This document shows positions 12,101 to 23,800 of a DNA stretch of 64,000 bases, piece after piece. This DNA comes from Asterochloris sp. CNOR1 (taxonomy: Eukaryota; Chlorophyta; Trebouxiophyceae; Trebouxiales; Trebouxiaceae): the NCBI GenBank assembly GCA_963969365.1, contig OZ017746.1:1426001-1490000 (forward strand), written 5' to 3'. The notes under the pieces are model-generated. The model worked only from the letters and a program-made list of their open reading frames with translations, was not told where the DNA came from and searched no databases. The position numbers were made by a program, and so were the translations under genes. Position 1 is the first letter of the stretch. The number at the start of each line of letters is the position of its first letter.

Positions 12101-14553
12101 AGAAGGTTGGGGACAAGCATGAGGAGACGATGGCCCGCATGGGCGCCATCATGGCCCTGGGGCTGGTGGATGCAGGTGGGCCCACCTGCCCATCCCTGTG
12201 CAGGTCATCTGATTGCACGTCAGTTGCTGTCGCAGGCCTGGGCCAGCTGAGCCTGGTCCTGCTTGCCCTGCAATTGCCCTTTGTTGTGTGCGTATCAGCA
12301 GACAGGTCATGCACACTCTTGCACTGGGCAGTCAGCTGCCCTTGCGCAGATGCAGCTGCAGCGACCTGGGCCTGGCTGTCAGGCAGAGCCTTGGGCCTGC
12401 CTGCATTTCTTAGCCCTGACAGATGACGTGCACGCCACACCGTCACTGGCTCCCTGCCTGGGCTCCGGTCGCGGCCTGACCTCACCCCGCTCTGTGCAGG
12501 CGGCAGGAACGTCACTCTGTCCCTGCGCAGTCACAGCGGCTACTTCCGGCGCACCAGCGTGGTGGGGCTGGCCATCTTCACCCAGTACTGGTACTGGTAT
12601 CCCTTCAGCTACTTCTTGTCCCTAAGCCTGCAGCCTACCGCCCTCATTGGGCTGAACAGGGACCTGAAGATGCCCAAGATGCAGGTGAGGCTGCATTCAC
12701 CTTTGCAAGTCGAGGTGGTGGGTGGTGAAGCGGTACAGCTCTGAAATGTGAAGGCATCGCTGGGCTCATTGGATCAGCTTCAAGTCACATACCATGCAAG
12801 AAGAGCTGTGACTCGGCTGCCCTATGGCATCATGGATGCATGACGTCATGCCTCACCTGGTTGCATTTGGCTGCAGGTGGTGTGCAACAGCAAGCCCTCG
12901 CAGTTTGCCTACCCGCCGCCGGTGACGAGCGAGGCCAAGGACAGTGCTGTCAAGGTGCCCACTGCGGTGCTGTCAACAACTGCTCGGGCCAAGGACAAGG
13001 CCAAGAAGAAGGAGGCTGAGAAGTCTGCCAAGGAGGTGGGTGCTTGATAGGTTGGGGGTCAGCTTCTTCAGCAAACAGTGAGGGTTGAAAAGTTAAGCTT
13101 AGTCAATCTGTTGAGGCTGGGTTGTTCAAGAAATGCCGAGAATGCTGCTGAACAATAGGTGGGTGCATGAAGCACCATCGCGAAGGCCATTCAGGAAAGG
13201 TGCCGCTTCTGTATGCCCGAGAGTGGAGCTGGCTTCAGGTTCGCATTCTTAAAGCCATGCCATTTCATACTGGCTTGGCCTCCATCTGCCCCTGACCTTG
13301 CCTGTTGCGCTTCAGGGCAGCACGCCCAAGGCTGCAGCTAAGAAGGAGGAGCAGCCCTCAGGTAAGCAGAGCTAATGCAGCAAGCAACCAATGTTGCTCC
13401 ATGCTTCGCCCAGCTGCCCTGGCCAGGCACTGCACGTGCTGATCAGGTGCTTGGAAGGCTGCAGTGGTCGCAGTCCAGCTGTCCTACATTGCCACTGCAG
13501 GCATGGAAACTGACGAGCAGGTGGCAGCAGGAAGTGCGAGCAAGGAGGGTGCTGAGACCAGTACCAGCCGGCCAGCAGGTGCACACACCACAGCAAAGGG
13601 CCACCAAGCCGGAATGCACCTGCTGCTCATATCCTCAGCGGCCAGCACTCTTGGCTGAAGACGCCCTCTTCATGGCATGGTTGCTGCCCAAGGCAGCTCC
13701 TGCACACCTGCAGGAGCTGAACAGGTCATCAGAAGCCTGTGGTTCAGCTCTCATGTGCAGAAGTCATGCTGAAGTGGCTTGGCAGCTGCCTGACACAGAT
13801 TGCCTCCAAGTGTTACAGCTTTTGCCCCTGTCCTGTGCAGGTGTTGGGGAGGGCAAGGAGGCCAAGGAGAAGCCTGAGCCCAACAGCTTCACAGTGGACA
13901 ACCCTGCCCGGGTTGTTCCAGCCCAGGAGCGCTTTGTGTCCTTCCCTCCGGATGGCCGACACCAGCCCATCCAGAGCAGGCGCACCGCAGGCATCTTGAT
14001 CATGAGAGATACCAAGCCAGGTGGGCAAACTGGGTGGCAACACGTCTTGCCATAGCCTTCTCAGGCCAACTGCTTGACTCACCGCTCGCTGCAGCGAGGC
14101 ATCATGCATGGCTGAAGTCCTTGCTTGATGCAAACACTTGGCATGTGAGGCAGAGCCCAGCCTGCTCTGCCAGCCAGGCGCCTGACTCTGCATGCTCAGC
14201 GCTCTTAGATCTATTCTGTGTCTTTATACAAGGTTTGCTGTGGCTGCACAGGTGAACCGGCGGAGCTGGTGAATGCTGCCAACCCTGAAAATGTGGCAGC
14301 AGCTGTGCCTGTGTCGCAGCCTGCTGCGCCGCCATCACAGGCTGAGGCTGAGGACGAGCCTGCTCCGCCTGCCCCCTTTGGTGAGCTTTGCAGCTTACAC
14401 TTAGAGTTGATGTCAGGCTCGCAGTCTTGCAGTGGAGCTGCTGCTGTGCCCTATCGTGAGCCCTGCTTATGGCACCCAATCACATCAGCAGGTATATCTT
14501 TGACCAAGCCTTTGCTGTCACATGCTGTGCAGAGCTGCCACCTGCAGTCACTT
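6109..14553 (+). CDS. RPN2: 26S proteasome regulatory subunit RPN2 (PSMD1)
   Basis: Largest non-ATPase scaffold of the 19S base, carrying the alpha-solenoid of PC (proteasome/cyclosome) repeats. The start is ATG 6109 ([20 protein letters not shown]). About 22 exons follow. Diagnostic blocks: [19 protein letters not shown] (about 6470), [16 protein letters not shown] (about 7350), [20 protein letters not shown] and [18 protein letters not shown] (9190-9353), [19 protein letters not shown] (about 9745), [16 protein letters not shown] (about 10220), [20 protein letters not shown] (about 10690), [20 protein letters not shown] (about 11090), [14 protein letters not shown] (to 11330), [15 protein letters not shown] (about 12580) and a Lys-rich tail. 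The C-terminal region ([16 protein letters not shown].., [11 protein letters not shown]) ends in ..[10 protein letters not shown] plus, if the last small exon at about 14532 is right, ELPPAVT. The last intron and exon are part of the duplicated block also found at 33.6 kb. Confidence 0.92.
7562..7600 (+). repeat. intronic echo of RPN2 exon tail
   Basis: The sequence gccctcaagttcaaccag followed by atgctggttatcag repeats, with scattered changes, the exon bases 7451-7483 (gccctcaaagtcagccag, ccctggtcatcaa). It lies about 60 bases inside the following intron. Confidence 0.5.
9389..9440 (+). repeat. intronic echo of RPN2 exon tail with intact donor
   Basis: About 52 bases in the intron after the exon ending at 9353 resemble that exon's last 52 bases: actgggccaagg for actgggctaag, then a diverged middle, then gtatccacag|gtgag for gtgatccacag|gtgag. 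The donor GT is retained, so this is also a potential cryptic 5' splice site. Confidence 0.5.
9938..9960 (+). repeat. C-rich homopolymer tract
   Basis: An almost pure run of C (about 20 of 23) inside an RPN2 intron, preceded by the CT-rich stretch ctgctgccccccc. Probably slippage-prone and a likely sequencing-error site. A similar tract lies at 44371-44388. Confidence 0.8.
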
Positions 14554-16675
14554 GACAAGAGCAAGCCTTGATTTAAGTGACATGAAGGGCCAAACCATCA
14601 AAAAGTGCAAAGGTAGCTCAAGCAGTCAGCTAACATTGACAACTTTTGTAACGGTACTAGTCCAGTTCCCAGATTCATGTGCAACATCAAGGCACAGAGG
14701 TGACCCTGCACTGAATGGTCAAAAGCTGAGTGACATGCATGGTCAAACAGAGCCCCAGATCAAGCACTTTGCGACCAGATAGCGTATGATTCTCCGTTGC
14801 CGGCAGCTTCCCCGTCACCTGCGTCATCCTGGCAAGGAGGTTATGTGCTCCAGCTCCCCGCAGCTGAAGAGAAAATTTCAGGAAGTGCAGCCTCTTGATG
14901 CATCTACTGCTCCAAAGCTGAAGGTGCTCCAGTGGAACACTCTAGCAGACGGACTGGCACAGCATGGAGGATTTGTGAAGGCAGGTGATGCTTGGCATGC
15001 GCTGAGAACCTTGGCCCTGCTTGAGCTGAGAGCCTGTGTTGCAGGTGGAGCCCAGACTGCTGACATGGGAGCACAGAGCGCCAAACATCCTGGAGCAGCT
15101 GCTTGAGGCAGACGCAGATGTATTGTGCCTCCAGGAGGTTAACCACTTTGGTGGGTCTTGATGTGCTGGCTGCTCAAGGCAGTCAAGTCACCAGTCACGG
15201 TGTGGCAGCTGCAGCACAAGCTAGTTCACTCGAGACTTGCAGCAAGCTCCTGAATCTTCAGTTTATCGCAGCGGACTTCCTGGCCCCTGAGCTGGCCAAA
15301 CATGGGTATGAAGGCAGTTTCTGGCAAAAGCCGTGCTCGCCAGCAGAGCAGTATGGATATAGCCCAGATGGCACCAGCATCTTCTGGAGAAGAGCACGCT
15401 TTCAGCAGGTGTCCCCTTCTCAAGGCAGGCTTGACCAAGTGCCGCACCAGCATTGCTCATGCACTTCACCAGGATCAGCCTGTGGCCTGGGCATGTTGCT
15501 TTGGAGTCATCTGAGTGCTGGACTGCTCCTTTTGCTCTGCAGAGCATGTGTTTGCTGCCAGGAAGGGCCAGAAAGGCAGGCAAGGCATGCTGCTGGCTCG
15601 CCTTCATGACACTGCGACAGCCAGGGTCGTTCTTGTGGTCTCTGTCCATTTGAAGGCTAAGGCTGGTGCAGAAAATGACCAGCTCCGGGAGCAGCAGGTG
15701 GGTGTTCACACGTCTTGCAGTCCATCAGCACTAGGCCTGCCAGCTCAGCGTGTGCAGCCCCCGAGGAGTCACATGTGATGCAGATGGCGTCCATGCAGCC
15801 ATGTGGGCTGACCCAATGTGCATGTGCAGGTGCAGCAGCTCTTGAGCGCTGTGGAGACTGCAGCCGGCGATGCACAACCCCTCGTCATTGTCTGTGGTGA
15901 CTTCAACTCTACACCCAGCTCAGCAGCCTGTCAGGTAGGACCTGACCCATGCATGGCAGCCATGCACAACAAGCTGACAACTGCACTCCTGTGCAGGCCA
16001 TGCTTCAGCATCCCATGGGGTTGCAGAGCATGTGGAGCCAAGCAGATGTGCACTCTGGCTGGACAACCTGGAAGATCAGGGAGGCAGAATCCCCCAAGAG
16101 GATCATTGATTTTGTTTTTCACAGCAGTGAGCTTGTGCCCGTGCGCCGGTGGCAGCTGCTTACAGAGGCAGAGGTTGGATGCAGCGCATTGCCCTGCGCA
16201 CAGTACCCCTCAGACCATGTAGCTCTGTGTCTGGAATTGCAGCTCCAGCCGTGACCATATGGACCCCTATGCTCACCAGCAACACTTGCCACCATGGCTT
16301 AGGCCAGGTTCTTGGATTGGATCTGCACTTCTGTCATTACTACGGAACCTCTCTATTCATGTGACAGCAGTCCCTTGAACAGATGAATGGCCTAAAGGAA
16401 CGGCCATGCAGAACAGGACCTCTACCGCCATGATGCGGGCAATAATGTTGCTGATGCCCAAACTGCAGCAGAAATCACGGCGGCAACCACAGCAGGAGCT
16501 CAGCGCGCTGCCCCAGGGGCTGTCAGGGGGCTTGGGCCTGCCAGAGTTCGCCCTGTTCAGCCAGCTACAGGAACTGGCTGCCTTCAGCAACCCCCAGCAG
16601 AGCACCTTTTCCCAGAGGTGATGCAAAAGCTGATCCACCAGCAGCAGCAGCAACAGCAGGAGCTCCAGCAGCAGC
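14388..16675 (+). repeat. segmental duplication, copy 1
   Basis: About 2.3 kb matching 33565-35805 in the same orientation. It runs from the last intron of RPN2 (caatcacatcagcaggta.. / caatcaagtcagcaagta..), through the phosphatase gene, to the Gln-rich 5' exon of the bHLH gene. Long stretches are identical apart from a base every 10-15, with small indels. In this copy the phosphatase reading frame is intact and the bHLH part is broken. RPN2 proper flanks it on the left. Confidence 0.9.
14843..16254 (+). CDS. CCR4/nocturnin-like endonuclease-exonuclease-phosphatase
   Basis: Member of the EEP superfamily closest to the CCR4/nocturnin/angel branch, Mg-dependent 3'-5' poly(A) deadenylases or related phosphodiesterases. 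It starts at ATG 14843 (MCSSSPQLKRKFQEV). Active-site motifs appear in order across the exons: LKVLQWNTLADGLAQHGGF (Asn), ADVLCLQEVNHF (Glu), DFLAPELAKHGYEGSFWQKP followed by CSPAEQYGYSPDGTSIFWRR, VSVHLKAKAG (His), IVCGDFNSTPSSAA (Asp/Asn) and YPSDHVAL (Asp-His). It ends ..CLELQLQP. The first intron is best read with a GC donor (AAG|gcaggt) to keep phase, and the acceptor at 15270 (cgcag|cggac) joins NHF to ADFLAPEL. All expected catalytic residues are present, so this copy looks functional; the homologous copy at 34.0-35.4 kb does not. Confidence 0.82.
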
Positions 16676-17064
16676 TTGGGGAGGAGAAGGCACTGTTGAA
16701 GCTGATCAGCTCCAAAAGTGCCATTTCAGCTGCCAACATTCCTCCCTGCTGCCAGATAAACGCTTGTTGCTGTGATGCCAATCTCCTTGCTTTGCATCCG
16801 CAGGTGCCCAATTGGTTTCTCCTGGCAGAGGCAGCCATCATTTGCAGCTGCACCTTCCTGCTGGGCGTGGTAGTCAAGCGCCAGCCTGCAGCTGAGCCTA
16901 CCAAGCCAGCTGCACCAGCACAGGATGACCTGAACGCCGCGCACGTAGGCGCCTCAGGCGCACGTCTCCCTGAGGGGGGGCTCTCCGGTGTAAGTCCCAG
17001 CCAAAGTGGACCAGCACCCCAGCAAGGCGACAGGAGCCTTCAGCAGCCTTTACTCACCTCCTAG
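16406..17064 (+). pseudogene. broken bHLH 5' copy joined to a membrane-anchor ORF
   Basis: 16406-16675 corresponds to the first exon of the bHLH gene at 35524 (shared ALPQGLSGGLGLPEFALFSQ) but is out of frame after ..QQSTF, where one C is lost relative to the other copy (tttcccagagg versus ttctccccagagg). After a shared Gln-rich run, similarity stops at about 16675. From ATG 16621 an ORF remains (MQKLIHQQQQQQQELQQQ..) that ends, after a possible intron with acceptor near 16803, in NWFLLAEAAIICSCTFLLG and a Pro/Ser-rich tail to the stop at 17062. The hydrophobic segment looks like a C-terminal membrane anchor. Either this is a decayed fragment, or a chimeric small protein has arisen at the duplication edge. 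There is no bHLH domain here. Confidence 0.5.
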
Positions 17065-17872
17065 AGCTGCCTTGCACGGCCCCAGAAGCATGCAAAATGC
17101 AACAAGCAGGGCAGCTTTGCAACCAGTCTATGTGTCGTCTTGGTGTTATGGCTGCTAGCACACGAGTACGATGTTATTGATGACCAAAATGAACTCACAG
17201 CTCCTGCATGCAACACATCTGTTGCTGGTTTAACAAGTTGCACTTGAAGCCAGCCCTGTGTCAACTAGTTGCATTGCAAGTCAAGTTCCTGGTGGCAGGG
17301 TTTTGCTGCAGACCTCTGGCTTTGATCACTCGACAGGCATATATGCTGACGTAGTTACATACTACATATTTTGGGAGACTCAGCTGGACAAGGGGACAGA
17401 GTGGTCTTAGGGACAGAGGGTCAAAGGCACCGAAGCAAACCAGACTGACAGAGAATGCACAGACGCCAAAAGTGCCAAATGAGGACAGTGCGATGTCAAG
17501 TGCAAGATGGTAGTGATTCAACATAGGAGGCAGCAGTTCGCAAAACTATAGACATACATATGCTGCAGGGGGACACACAGGTGCCCGCTAATCAAGGTGC
17601 AATCAAGATGGAAGCCCTCACAAAGACAAGGCAGTGGGCTGCAGTGTTTCAAAGCTGGCAGTGTACACGGCACATTCACAGGTCGCAGGTTCGCAGAGAA
17701 AGTTGAGGCTGTGCTGGGAGCAGTGGTGGGTGGAAAGCTTGAGCTGGGGGAGCACGTGAGCTGTGAGCTGGCCCTGGGGGCAGAGGCAGAGAAATGCTGG
17801 CGCAGCAAACAGATCAGTGGGGCAAGCCGACCTGATGACTCAGCCAATGGGTGCTGGATCGCACGGACCCAG
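17065..17872. other. intergenic stretch left of the aquaporin gene
   Basis: About 800 bases without a supported gene. ORFs that run through it (17518-18198 on the minus strand, 17597-17884 on the plus strand) are shadows of, or run on from, the aquaporin last exon. It should contain the 3' UTR of the minus-strand aquaporin gene. Confidence 0.5.
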
Positions 17873-19939
17873 CTACACGACTGAGGAGCCGTTGTTGTGA
17901 GCCGAGTCGTCGGTTGTGCTCGTCTTCTGGAAGGCCTTCTCCTGGCGGCAAACCTCGCTGTGGCAGGCCATCTCATGCTTCTTGCCCCAGGGCAGCAGGG
18001 GGTCAATCCAGGCTGCAGCCATGGGAGAGGGTGTGGCTGGGCTGAAGCAAGGCTGTAAGTAGGGGCTGCAGGGCAAATCCATGCAAGGATAGCCGAGAGG
18101 TGGCTGTCAGGCAGGGCCCTGGTCAGCCTGCACAGCCCTTGCAGCACATGTGGATCACACTCCTGCACAGACCTGCGTGGTCGCCGTAGAGGGGGCACGC
18201 CACGATACCGGCCACCACACCCCCAATCATTTCACCTAGGGCCCTGCAACAATAATGTGCTGTCAACTGAGGATTTTGCAGGATGCTGACTCACAGCGCT
18301 GAGAGCAAGCCACAGCACTGAGAACAAGCGTGCAGCGATGCCGCATGAGCTGAACAGAAGAGCACGAAACTGCCAGGGAAAAGCGCCAGAGAGCAGAAAA
18401 TCTGGCGCGCACATTGCCCAGGCAAAGTTCCAGTGGCAGTGGAAGACGATGGCAGGACCCAACACACGAGCGGGGCTGACGCCGCCACCACTGAAGCCGG
18501 CGGCTGCAGACAAAGAAAACCTTCTGACATGACAAGCTGTGGTGATGCCGAGGCACAGATGTCGGCACACTGATGCAGGCAGCATTGAATGGCCTACATG
18601 CGAAGATGTCCACCACCAGGGACAGCCCCACAATCAATGGAGCTACGTTGCCAAAGTTGGGGTTGCCGATGGCCACAGCATAGACACAGGACACCTGCAG
18701 CAGACTGGATGTTTTGACACCAGCAACGTCTGCATGGGCAAATCTTTGAACAGCAACATCTCCAGGACACACTTGAATGTGCAGACCCCGTGGAGGGGCA
18801 GGTACATGCTGGAGCCGGCCCCTCACTCACCAGGATGAAGGAGTTGACGAGCTCCCACCTGCATGCAGCTGGCTGCGTAGTCAGCTTGGACTCCCTGCCA
18901 TCGAGCGAAGGGCCAGGGGCTGGCGTCGGGGCACACTGCATCTGCACTGTGCCGGCAGTGGGGGGACCCACCCGAACAGCATGCCGGTGGAGATGTCAGA
19001 GCTCGTGGGGCCGAAGCAGCCGACGCCCTTGTTGCCCATGCCAATGTAGGCTGCCGGCACCAGGCCAGCCACCAGGAGCATGCCAAACACACTTCCCACC
19101 AACTGCAGACACGAGTGCAGCACTTGCACATCTGCAGTTCACTGTGAGCCACTGTCAGTGCTCGCAAGTTGCAGGATGTGCCCCACATCATCAATGCATG
19201 CTGACTCTCAAGTCGCTACGGCCACACAGTGCACCTCACCTGGCTGAGCATGTAGAGCAGGCCCTTCACAATGCCAATGTGGCCGGTGACCATCGTGGCA
19301 ATGGTCACAGATGGGGTGATGTGGCCGCCGGAGAGGTTGGCAGCAGTGTAGACTGCAGATGCAATGATGTGGTCAGCTCCAGGGCAGCCCCGTCCACCAA
19401 CCATGCCTGGAATGGCGGCCACAATGCAGAGACCCCACAAATGCAGCGAACATTGTTCCTCCATGGTAGCATGGTAGAAGCGTTTTCATGCAGATCTACC
19501 TGCAACAGTCAGGGCAAAGCCATTGCCCAAAGCTGCCATCACAATGTTGGGCTCCGTGAAAACATTCAACGCCACATACAGTATTGCGCTGCCTGTGAAG
19601 CTGAAGAGCATGCTGCCCAAGAACTCTGCCAACAGAGCGATGACATACCTGCACAGAACAGCTTGAGTGGGCAAGGAGCAGCAGCTGTACAAGCGGGTGG
19701 GACTTGATGCACTTGCTGGATCAACATGGAGTGCTCTGGTGACGATACCATCCATGCATCAGCACAAGTCGTCAGGCAATGGGCACGGGCTGGAACTGCT
19801 TCCTGGGGACACCGCCAGCAAAATTATGCAGGAATTAGTCACTGAAGCAGGGGGCAAAAGCTGCCCTTAGCATGTGCGATGGACCCCCTTACTTTGTCTT
19901 GCCAAAATGTTCAGCCTGCGTCTGGAGGAGGCCGGGCAT
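17873..19939 (-). CDS. aquaporin/MIP-family channel with altered NPA boxes
   Basis: Major intrinsic protein, a six-helix membrane channel for water or small neutral solutes. Nine exons close in phase (19893-19939, 19500-19648, 19240-19352, 18972-19102, 18831-18858, 18598-18694, 18413-18503, 18173-18243, 17873-18012) and give 288 residues. Helix 1: KYVIALLAEFLGSMLFSFTG. Loop B: NLSGGHITPSVTIATM, with Thr-Pro-Ser in place of the first NPA. Helix 3/4: LVGSVFGMLLVAGLVPAAY, then FGWELVNSFILVSCVYAVAI. Loop E: FSGGGVSPARVLGPAIV, with Ser-Pro-Ala for the second NPA and the Arg of the selectivity filter kept. Last helix: GEMIGGVVAGIVACPLYGD. A long hydrophilic C-terminus (..STTDDSAHNNGSSVV) follows. 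The start is the ATG that joins in phase to helix 1. Divergent from the iron permease across an 874-base spacer. Confidence 0.88.
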
Positions 19940-20813
19940 GCTGGCTGAGGGCAGAACAAAGTCCCGGGCTGCAGCCTACAGGCACAGGTCATGCCGGGTG
20001 CTAAAGCTCCAGCACAGACAGATGAGCCACACGGTGTTGTTTTGAGTCTAGCAGTCAGCCCACATGAGACCCCTGCCAGCAGATTCCTTAGGCATCAAGC
20101 CAGCATGCCCCCAAGCGTGCTGCCCTGATTGCCCTCATTTCATCTGAAGGGTCCAGATATCCTGATCATCGGCATAGGTGCCAGGAACAGGATTCACTGG
20201 CATGCAGATGCTGCCGATACCATGGCCAGGCGGGCAGATCTTGGGCCATGCAGCTGGTGAGAGTTGTTGCACATGTAAGGCTAACCTGTTTGGGGGCTCG
20301 GCTTGACTAGCACGGGGCGAGAACAAGGCAGCACGTCCGCGAGTGGCTAGCCAAAAGCGCCCCTTTGATTTGACTGGTCATGCATGCATTTTTTGATCGT
20401 CGCTGAGTGCGTTACTCAGAGGTCAAAATTCACGCACTTTATCTGTAGCAGCCTTGCATGTAGCACATTGCAAAACAGTCTAGCCAAACTTGTTTCCGAT
20501 GAGGACCAGTCAAGCTGCTCATGTTTCATCTTTACGCGACGGTGCAGGGGCATCTTTTCCAGGAGACTCGACAGGTGACACTCTGTCAAGAGGAGCCATA
20601 AGTTTCATCAGCCCAAAGCTGATCTTTTACAGATGCTGGCTGCGAGATCTGCACCCCTCAGGGTAACATGAGAGTGCTGTCTGTAAAGCAAACTGGACAC
20701 CTCCTGGCAGCAGCCCTGTACAGGGCTGGCATGTCAAAAACTGTCCATGGTAATTTCTGGGGTGTAGCCTTGTAGGTCACACCTCGTGAGCTGCCTGCCC
20801 AGCTGGCTTCACC
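19940..20813. other. shared upstream region of aquaporin and iron permease
   Basis: An 874-base divergent intergenic region that must hold both promoters. No coding exon is supported, and I see no strong TATA box or repeat. Confidence 0.5.
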
Positions 20814-23800
20814 ATGCGTGCCAGAGCGCATAGCCCATCCTCTGCACTGTCGCGGCTTGGTCAGAGGTACTGGACACTGTCAGCCCCTGTGCTGGAAGCC
20901 CTAGCCTCCTGCGCTGGGTCCACTGCAGCATTTGCTGGCATGGTCACCTTCGTGCTGACCTGGGCCATCCTGGGAGTCTTCTACTCTGATCAGCAGATAT
21001 GGCAGATTGCCATGCAGGTCAGACTCCTGTGCCAGCTGCGCCTGACAGCACAGCGGCCTGGTCTGTGCCCGATTTCCTGCACATCCTGGCTGCCTGTGGC
21101 CTTGATGGGACAGCCCTGGGTCCGTCGTGAGACCCTTGACCTCTAGCAGCATGCAGACACCATGTTCAGTGCGACTGATGCTTTGCTCGCCACCCCTGAG
21201 CCCATGCCAAGCCCTGGCTGGTTGCCTCAACATCAGGGCTGGCCACTCTGACAAGCCGCGCCCACTGCTCGTGCAGAACATCAGCTCCATTTGCTGCTAC
21301 CTGTGGGATATCACCCTCATGTTTGCCCAGAAGCGAGATGCACTGGATCTGGAGCGGCAGATCTCCCTGCTCCAGGTGAGGGCGCACAGGACTTGCTTGC
21401 AGCGCGCACTGTCCACAGGTTTGCAGTGTCTGGGCCATGGGCTGCCCAGGGACAGCACCGACGTCGATGCCGGCACCTTGCTGAATGACAGCAGTTGGTG
21501 CGCCTCAAGCTGGAAAGCTGCCAGGCCATGGTTTCCCTGCCTCCTGTGTGGTGCACAGTGCAACTTTGCAGACTGTTCAGGATGGGGCTCATGCCAGAGC
21601 TCTGTGTCCACAATTTGTGGGTTCCTCTCTGCAGGCCAGCGGGGAGAGGAAGCTCAGACAGCTGAGCATACTTGCCAGAGATGGCAGCAAGCCATTCTTT
21701 GAGGATTCAGAGCCCATCAGTCTGACAATTTCCCTGCATCCAGATGAGAAGAAGTCACGCAGCTACAGCAAGTCTAGCGTCGCAAGCCTCCCGCCAAAGT
21801 CTTTGTGAGCCATTGTGCAGCATGCTGCACTCCGTGAACTTGCAAATGAGCTGTTCAGTGCTTCCTCCAGCGTTGCGCAAAATTGCTGTGACCCTAATGT
21901 ACCAGGCCCTGCTTGAGAGTGTGACTTTCTGCCGCGACAGTCTGGACTGCCCTTCAGGTACGATCGGTGTGCTGACGCTGCCAGCAGACTTGCCAGCTCG
22001 CCCTGGAGTCAGGCTATTTTTGTAGGTGGGTCAATCAGTGAAGCAGATGACAACCCCTGCTGAAGGGTCCAACACTCTGCTGTGCATGCCCCTCCTGATG
22101 CGCAGGCCACTGATCCTGGCTGCTGGCACACAGTGTGCCGCTGATGGCCAGCACAGCTGCGCGCGCTGCCTGCAGGCGGCATCATTGCATGGCTGGCGCT
22201 GGGCCCCAAGCTCGATTTTGGCAACGACTGGCAGCTGTGTGAGCTTACACCTGCTTGAGCTGCAAGTCACATGCTGCGCACCAATGGCAAGCAGCATGTT
22301 CCTTGCTGCCGCATGTGCCTGACTCGCACGCCACTGCAATTGTAACGCTCAAGTCTGCTTGTGGCACAGCACTTGCGTGGTCACGACACCAAACTGAGAG
22401 CATCCTGCGCCGTTGTCAGGGTTGCTTGGGGGATGTTTCAGGCAAGGACCCCACATGATCAGCATCGTCGGCAGCTTTGTTGTGTAGGCCTGCTAGCCAA
22501 CCTCTGGCTGCGCCTCCTGCCATCTGCAGATGTGAATACGGCCACTGCGGTGGAGCTCATCATCATGACTACATTCTTGCAAAACACCAAGCGCCGCCAC
22601 CGCGTCTACATGCGCCACTGCTCGACGGCTGTCAACCAGCTGGACTTGGAGCTCGACCTCAGGCTTGCAGCAGCTAGTGGCGAAAAGGTGCGCAGCAGTG
22701 ACTGACCGACAAGATTTACAAAGATTTACCTGTATATGGTGAAGGCAGGAGCTGCAGGCAGATGGCTGCCCTGCAAGCCCATTCTATGCACCGCTGCACT
22801 TGCAGCTGCCACTTGTCAAAGGTAGCTGCGCCGCCAGCTGCAAGTCCTGAAACTTGCCATCTGTGCCCCATGGATGACCATTCTTTGGTGCAGCAGATGT
22901 GCAGCCCTGAGCTTTGCCTCCCGCTGTGACGCCTTGACATGGTGCTGCACCCTTGGTCAGCACTGTGGCGCTGCCTGACCACTCGAGTGCCATCTGCCGC
23001 AGTTTGTTGACGCAGCAGTGCTCGTGGCAGCTGGAGCGCCCTCACAGCCACCAGCCGCCAGCTGGTTCCGACGCAACTTTGGGGCACATGTCATTGTGGA
23101 CCGCTATGCTGGTGAGTTGGCGACTAGGCACTGTGACCAGTGCACGAGCGACGATGCTGAAGGATCCCCTGAGGAGTTGTGACTTGGCATGCAAACTGCC
23201 CAGCTAAAACTGCAGGTCTGTTGGGACTCGTCTCTTTTGCAATCAAGCTCAACTGTTCACGTGCTGGGGTGCAGACTTTGTAGGCAGCAGCATCAGCATC
23301 ACGCTCAGCATCCTCCTGCTGGGTGTGTGGCTGGCACTGGGGAAAGTCATGGGGTAAGCAACTTCTGATGGTGTGCATGAGTTGCATGAAGCCACCAGTG
23401 GCTCTGCATGCCGGGAGGGATGGCAGACCCCAACACGTCTGTGCCAGCTTGGTGTGGAGCAAAGTCATCATGCTGCCTGCAGTTGTGTCAAGTCTGCACT
23501 GCACTGCATCTGCTGCATGTGTGGCAACAGCTGAGCACTGTCTTGTTGTCATTCTCCCGCTGCATGTGACTCAGCATCAGTGTGCAGGTACACAAACTCT
23601 AACTGGTGGCTCATCATTGGTACTTACACAGGCTTGGTGAGCTTTATCATTGGACAAGGCCTGTTTCATGGCACTCAGTGTACATACGCAGGAGCAAAGC
23701 ATACAGCCTAGCCAACAGCTGTACTCCAGTGCTGAGCTGGGATGGGGAACCCCCCGCCAGAGCTACCTGCTCATCCACGATTGCAAGCAGTTGTAGCTAT

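Noticed and set aside
17518-18198. 226-codon minus-strand ORF over the aquaporin 3' end
   Set aside because: It is in the wrong frame relative to the phase-consistent aquaporin exons and has arginine/proline-rich shadow composition.
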